Source: Otatea glauca (taxonomy: Eukaryota > Streptophyta > Magnoliopsida > Poales > Poaceae). From it: a DNA stretch of 64,000 nt. Positions within the stretch are counted from its first letter, which is position 1, and each line of letters begins with the position of its first letter. The position numbers and the translations under genes were made by a program. The stretch covers positions 5,022,309 through 5,086,308 of the forward strand of contig CM070730.1 in the NCBI GenBank assembly GCA_036346275.1, read 5' to 3'. Under the pieces are notes generated by a model, which searched no databases, had not been told where the DNA came from, and saw only the letters and a list, made by a program, of their open reading frames with translations. Positions 58,421-64,000 of this stretch are shown here, in pieces.

Positions 58421-61400
58421 TGTATCATCCCGAAAATTTTAAAAATTTGAAATCTGAAGAAGAAAGCGAATAAAAATTTAAATAGAATCAAGATTTTAAT
58501 TCAAAATAACCTCCTTTTCATTATTTTCTTGAATATCAGTCTTCAGGAAAGTGAAGTTTCCATATAAAATATTTTCTCCTAAACTAAACAAACCATGAAA
58601 ATGAGTTCCAAATATAATCTGAAATTAAATTTCCATCTATTTTATAAATTTTCCTGAATTTTGGTTCTTAAGGAAACATTTTATCTTTATTGATTTCTGT
58701 TCCTCTTCAATACAAAACTTAAATTCTGGAAAAATTTATTTAAATCCCAAATCATTTCAAGGTCACCTATAAAAACTTTCAAAGTCATGTGAACTCATTA
58801 TGGTAAAAGATAAATCAAAAACAGAATAAATTTAAAAGCAATGACAGCGATGTCAGAATTTTCTAAAAATAAATATAGCTGGTAATCACTTGAAATTTTT
58901 ATGGTAACTCCCAATAGTCATTAGTATTATACAGAAAAATTTTGAAATAAAATAAAGCTAATTTGTTATCCAAGAAAAATGAAAACCAGAAAACAGATTT
59001 TTAATTCAGCAGCCTCGTCAGAACTGTTACGATTTTTCTGTAGCATATTCTGAGCCAAAACTTTTTCTGGAGACTCATCCCGACCCTGGAACCTTAGTAA
59101 AAAAGTTTCGGAATTTTTCAACTTGAATTGACAACCGAATTAATGAAGACCATGCCCTGTACGGAAGTCACTACCTCCATACTCCTTTTTCTTATCTCTC
59201 TTGCGTGTGGGCAGTCTCACAGACGCACCCCTCTCACTGCCTCACGGGCCCGCGCGTCAGCCGCATGTGCGCTCAGGCACTTGCTATCAATTAGAACCCA
59301 CTGCTCAGACCGTTCGAGTCACAGCCAAATAGAGAAACCCGTTTCCTCTGTTGGAAAGCGCACAGTCCGAATATAGCAAGTTTCTCATTTTCAGCATTTT
59401 TTTTTCTAAACCTAGAGCATTCATTGGCTCATATCTTGTGCATTTTAAATCCAAATGAGGTAAAGTAAATTTATATACTCATCTAAAATCTGGTAGTTTT
59501 TTTAATATGGAAAAATATTTTGAAAATGAACTCATTTTAAATTTAAAATTTAAAGTTGAAAGAAAGAGACTAGAATAGGACTTGTATAGAAGTTTGGCAT
59601 ATGAACTCAACATTTAATGAAACCAATTTTGTTAGAATCTTCTGGCCAGAAGGAGTTCAAATATGTAGAAATATTTGAATTTAAAAATGTTTTAAATCCT
59701 TTTTAAATAAAGATAACCTTTAATGTATAGTATATTCAAATAAGTATAACTTAATTAAGTAAGCTCCAAATGTAGTATAGTCAATTTCTTCAACCTATTT
59801 AGCCAGTAACCAGCCCAAATGTATAAAAATAATTAGGGTTAATTATAGATAATATTCATGATATACTATATGTTTAAATAATAACTCAATGTTTAATTGA
59901 ATAACTTTGCCTCTTGAATTTGATAAAAATAAAAGAATGTATAATTTGGCCTCCTCAGTTCATAAAATCAAGGATAAATAATCTATTAAAGAATCTGTGT
60001 CCATAATTACAGTAAGTCTTTATTTGTTGTTTGTCTGTCTTCTTTTTGCCTTTATTAAAGTTTGTTATTTGCTATATTTCCGTGGAACGACGTGTAGAAC
60101 TCGACGTCATTAGCTCTATCGTCAACATCGTCAGCTACGACCATGAATTCATCGTAAACGACAGATAAGCAAGGCAAGCACCCCCTTTGATCATATTGAT
60201 CCTAGTGTTTTAATTTTAATTTTTTTTATTTTGTTTTACCAATTCAATTTATGTATGCGTGTATTTTATGTAAATTCGCTATATTGTGGTACTGGTAGAT
60301 ATACCTGTTGTCACATGAAACTTCCTTGGTAAGTATTGACATGTGAACCATGATAACTCTAGAATAAGGTTAGACAATATATAATGTCAATTTGGGTATA
60401 TGCGAGTTATTAACCATGCTTAGCCATGCTTTAGAATTTAAGATGAACAAATTGGATGAATTGATCAAATGAAACTTAGAGATATTGATACATGATGATG
60501 GTTGTTAGTATTTTTGTTAAAAACTCAAAATAAAACTATGATTTGGATACGAGCGATTACTAGCAATAGCCGGAGGTGCAGTTGTTGCACATAGTGTAGG
60601 GAGAGATTTTTGTCTGTGTTGGATTAATGACCGAACTATGAGACGCTATTGATCTAAGAAACACGTACAACCACGAGTGCCGGTATGGGACGGCATTAAC
60701 CTATTAAGTTACCTAGGTATGACTTTGCGTTTTGGCAGGCCGAAGTTGTATGGGCACTCCGTTACGGTTTGCTCGTAGGGGATACCACATCTCGGTGTGG
60801 GTAAATGCATACCAATACAACGGTGTACTCCTTACTATAGAGGGAAACTTTCATGCTTTCATCATGGGTTTCTATTGCTATAGTAAGGGTAGACGTCACC
60901 GTGCTGGTATAACGTCATGACTTGGTAATGTAACGGTTATGATCTCTATGCGGCACACCAAAAGAAGTGTGCTAATAGCTTGCACAAAGAGCTTATCATT
61001 TCTTATGGGTAAAGCTGTACACCTCTGCAGAGTGTAAATCTAATCGATTAGCCGTGCCCGCGGTCATGGGCACTTGGTGAAGTCATCACATGGTTAGATG
61101 TTTTATTATTTTCAAAAGGGGTTGGTTTCATTTGTTATGCCTCGTGTTGGCAAAGATTATGTTGGCGGGAATGGATGATTCGTTGCTTGCGAAGGACTGT
61201 GAGTATTACTTATGCTTTACTTATTTCTTATCAACCAAACTTGCTCTTACAAATTTCGTTTGCACATGACAACTTGATTTACAAATTCAATATCGCTTTA
61301 TGCAAATTAAACATAGAAGCCAACTTTGATTTAACCTGCATTACTGCATTTGCAAATACCACCTTAAGTCTTACTGAGTACGAAAGTATTCAACCTTGCT

Positions 61401-61697
61401 TAATCTATTGTTTTAGGTGGAAGAGATAGCGAGGTTTCGAAGGCTACTCTTCGTCGCAGGTTGCGGGAGCTTCAATGAAGCGATCTTTCTAGGTGTTATA
61501 CCTTGTCAATTGCCTGTGGGTCGGATGGGCACACTACAAGATTTTGCTTCTTCTGTTGCTATATACTCTGAAATATAAAATACATGTATAAATAGTTTCC
61601 GCTTTAATAATATAATGTATGAATGTGATTCCAATTGTTGTAAATGTGCGTACTAGCCACTGATCATGGGACTAGTATTGTATGCACGGTCGCTACA
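58421..61697. mobile_element. Very long solo LTR, 3.28 kb
   Basis: It starts TGTATCATCCCG and ends GGTCGCTACA, with GTAAC directly outside on both sides (58416-58420 and 61698-61702). No primer site, polypurine tract or retroelement gene is inside, so it is an LTR alone. Only a few rice gypsy families (RIRE3/RIRE8-type) have LTRs of about 3 kb, which makes them candidates; that is inference. Some short open frames (60732-60920, 61175-61429) are not supported as genes. Confidence 0.8.
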
Positions 61698-61702
61698 GTA
61701 AC

Positions 61703-62019
61703 TCTGCTCATGATTAATTAAAGCAAAGCTACATGTCTAAAAAGATTTGCATAAGAGCTCTAAATACCCTCACTATGTTATTAATTTGTAAAATTTCATC
61801 TAAAACAGAGGCCAGGTGCAGGAATACTGTAGCTTTAATGTTGTACTCAAGGTTTTATGCTTTGCAACTTTGAACTAGGAATGATATGCGTGCCTCCAAA
61901 CAACACAGGAGTGTATGGTTTTGGGTGCTTAGGCAATGCCAACTAGAACCTGTAACGATGGATCGTCTTCTCTTATCCTGTGTCACAACACGCCAGGTTT
62001 GGTTTAATTACACTGTTTA
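61703..62019. other. Intergenic, nothing recognised
   Basis: Short stretch between the solo LTR and the small Tourist-like MITE. No gene seen. Confidence 0.4.
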
Positions 62020-62127
62020 GGTCCTGTTTGGATGAGTGGTAATTCCTTAGAAGGTTTTGGGATTTAGTTCAAACTTAAACTAGATCTTAAAACATTCCAA
62101 AGAAATACCCCTAATCCAAACACCCCC
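62020..62127. mobile_element. Tourist-like MITE, 108 bp
   Basis: The left end GGTCCTGTTTGGATGAG and the inverse of the right end GGGGGTGTTTGGATTAG pair. TTA flanks both sides (62017-62019, 62128-62130). Very short and without coding capacity. Confidence 0.75.
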
Positions 62128-62140
62128 TTAGCCTTTTGGG

Positions 62141-62579
62141 TTGTCAGATTCTTACGCTGGTTACAAGCGTTACTATTTCGGAGTGGTGGTGAAGTTCCTC
62201 GTGGTCCCTGCATCGTCAGCAGATGACAAGGTTTCAACACCTTGGTGTTGTTGGTTTGCTAATTTCATGCGGCTGTCGAAAGAAAGGAATACTCTGGTTT
62301 CCGGCAGCAAGCAAAGGACAGCTCAAGATCTGGTTGACAGTATCAGAGAGAGAGAGAAGTTGTCACTCTCTGATTTATCTTTTACTTCATCAACATCCCA
62401 AATGAGAATACTATAGACGGTCTATTTTTCATTGTGGTCTTGTGCAGGAACAGGATTAGAGTGATCCTGATCCTATACAAGACCAGAGTGAAAATATATT
62501 GTATATGTTATTCTCATTCGGAGATGAGGATGAAGTGGAAGATAAATCAGAGCATGACAACTTTCATGACAAACTGTAG
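62141..62579 (+). pseudogene. Unrecognised exon-like fragment
   Basis: A + strand frame (62141-62416) ends with a hydrophilic TAQDLVDSIREREKLSLSDL part. A second acidic stretch (LFSFGDEDEVEDKSEHDNFHD) ends at a stop near 62579. They could be last exons of a gene whose earlier part has been replaced by the MITE and LTR, or chance. I recognise no family. Confidence 0.25.
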
Positions 62580-63001
62580 ATGGAATTAGATTTTACCTTG
62601 GAATCCATCAACATAAAATAAGAAAGAGGATTAAAGTGCTACAAATGTTCATATTTTAAGACCCTCCTCATCAGACAAACTGTTGTCTCAATGCATTTAG
62701 GATGTTTTGATATTCAATTGTAAAATCTATAACTGGTTGTGTCTTGTAAATGTCGTTGTAGAAATATCTAAGCAGAAGAAAATTTCGAACAACAGATACT
62801 AATCATGAAAGTTCTGCCAAGAGAAGTAGGAAAAAACATTATTTTATAGATCAAGAGAAGAAGACCTTACCACAAATATGATAACAAAATATTTCATAGT
62901 TCAGGTGACAATACATTAACAAAATATGGTATATACCACAAATATCAACAAACGTATATTGAGAAACCACATTATTTCATAGTTCAAGACAACAAGATCT
63001 T

Positions 63002-63450
63002 AGGGTTTTTTCATATCTACCATAGCTTCAGCAACAGAGACTTCTCGATTCTCTTTGAAGTTCCACAACTCCAGTATAGTGCCGATTTGTTTGACACCAA
63101 TAACCGATTGATCTCCAGTCATATTTCTTAATCCCTACAGAAGCGATATGATCATGTTATTGTGAAAAGGGTGTCTTGGTATATTATTAGTAACTATGTC
63201 GAATTAAATACTACAAACCTTTATATTCCCTCTATAAGCTCAGTTTTGGTTTCTTCCAGCTCTACATTAGCCTTGCGATCCTTAATGATGAGTGCTGTGT
63301 TAAGGGATTCAATATCTTCCAATTTGTCATCTATGTCTTTCAGTTCTTGTTTTATCTCATAAATCTTTTCAGTTAACTCAGACTTGCCCTTCAGTTGTTC
63401 GATCTCCACCTCAAGTTTTTGTTTAGATTCTAACAGCTTTTCCATGTCAT
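63002..63450 (-). pseudogene. Coiled-coil fragment resembling FDM/XH-domain proteins
   Basis: After an acceptor-like AAACAG near 63450 the - strand reads MEKLLESKQKLEVEIEQLKG and a long coiled coil with IESLNTALIIKDRKANVELE. It ends ETKTELIEG with a TAA soon after. A second exon-like block (about 63135-63002, after TGTAG) reads LRNMTGDQSVIGVKQIG and ends in a stop after MKKP. Coiled coil then an IGVK-type segment matches the middle and XH-domain start of plant FDM/SGS3-like proteins, which act in RNA-directed DNA methylation. The XH domain is cut short, and the stop in the first block suggests a broken copy. Upstream exons would lie beyond the window. Confidence 0.55.
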
Positions 63451-64000
63451 CTGTTTTACCAAAATCAGATTATAGGACCCTGAATAATATGAGCCAAAAA
63501 GGTTTGACAGATTCCAAACGTAGTACATAAAACCTCATGCATGGAAACACCAACATAGTATTTAAACTAATCCTTCTATTTCATATTGTCATACTTGGCC
63601 GCTATTTTGGATTTAGTTAACCAATTAATGTGCATGAGTGACAGCAAGTTTTAAAAAAGAACTGAAGAGAGAAAGAATTTCAGTCATGCTTCTTGTTGAT
63701 ATCTTACTTGCTAGTCAAACCATATTCAACCCGCATCTCTCTTTTTACATATGACCCGCGAAATCTATTTGCCATGACCTAGAAATACTGATAACCTCAC
63801 ATTGTTTAAACTAAACAATTTAATGAGCCGGGAGTAGTCTAGATGGAACACATATGACCTTTGTTTGTCATGCTGTGATAAATGTGATCTGATTTAATTA
63901 ATAGCTAGAGAATCTCTGCAACAAAGAGTGGCCATATGTTTTTTTAGTCAAGGTGTGATCCATGCATATATGATCAAATGAAGATTTGAACACCTCATAG
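63451..64000. other. Window edge, nothing certain
   Basis: AT-rich DNA, possibly intron of the coiled-coil gene fragment. No exon can be called. Confidence 0.35.

Overview
The window is nuclear DNA from a grass, most likely rice (Oryza). This is inferred from the plant gene families present, from Stowaway- and Tourist-type small elements, from a Micron-like element sitting between (TA)n tracts, and from the mix of Ty1-copia and Ty3-gypsy elements. It is gene-poor. Two host genes look intact: a two-exon WRKY transcription factor (15274-16459, + strand) and an intronless ESS2/DGCR14-type nuclear protein gene (53660-55141, + strand). Fragments of an F-box gene (about 45958-46400, - strand) and of a coiled-coil gene resembling the FDM/XH-domain family (about 63002-63450, - strand) are also present. 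Most of the rest is transposable element, often with readable boundaries.

Left part (486-10054): one complete-looking 9.57-kb Mutator-like element (MULE). Its inverted ends are about 100 bp long and it is flanked by an exact 10-bp target duplication. All its genes lie on the - strand: a MURA-type transposase relic (6348-9155), a plant-mobile-domain (PMD) gene relic (3356-5948) and a gene with two tandem GRF-like zinc fingers (1828-2761). Clusters of small hairpins built on GTCGCCC/GGGCGAC lie just inside both ends, and three separate tandem arrays occupy the spacers. Frameshifts and stop codons break all three genes, so any recent movement would have needed transposase from elsewhere.

Middle part (10-36 kb): a LINE 3' end inside an older tandem array, a probable Pack-MULE-like element directly upstream of the WRKY gene, a (TCTA)n tract followed by a 3.84-kb Helitron (17595-21430) with correct A|TC...CTAG|T borders, a Stowaway MITE, a 219-bp foldback element, a 5.7-kb copia-type element with about 98% identical LTRs and a decayed interior (24539-30260), a Micron-like element, and a hAT-like element with an 8-bp duplication.

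Right part (36-64 kb): an older copia element (36578-43757; target duplication ATGGT) that has lost its primer-binding site and carries a nested solo LTR (40224-41105; duplication TCTTC). Next come a copia LTR remnant next to the F-box pseudogene, a gag-only gypsy element (46429-50624; duplication GAAAG), the ESS2 gene, two Tourist-like elements and a very long 3.28-kb solo LTR (58421-61697; duplication GTAAC). Boundaries were read by eye from inverted or direct repeats and target duplications. Family names are inferences from motifs and were not database-checked.
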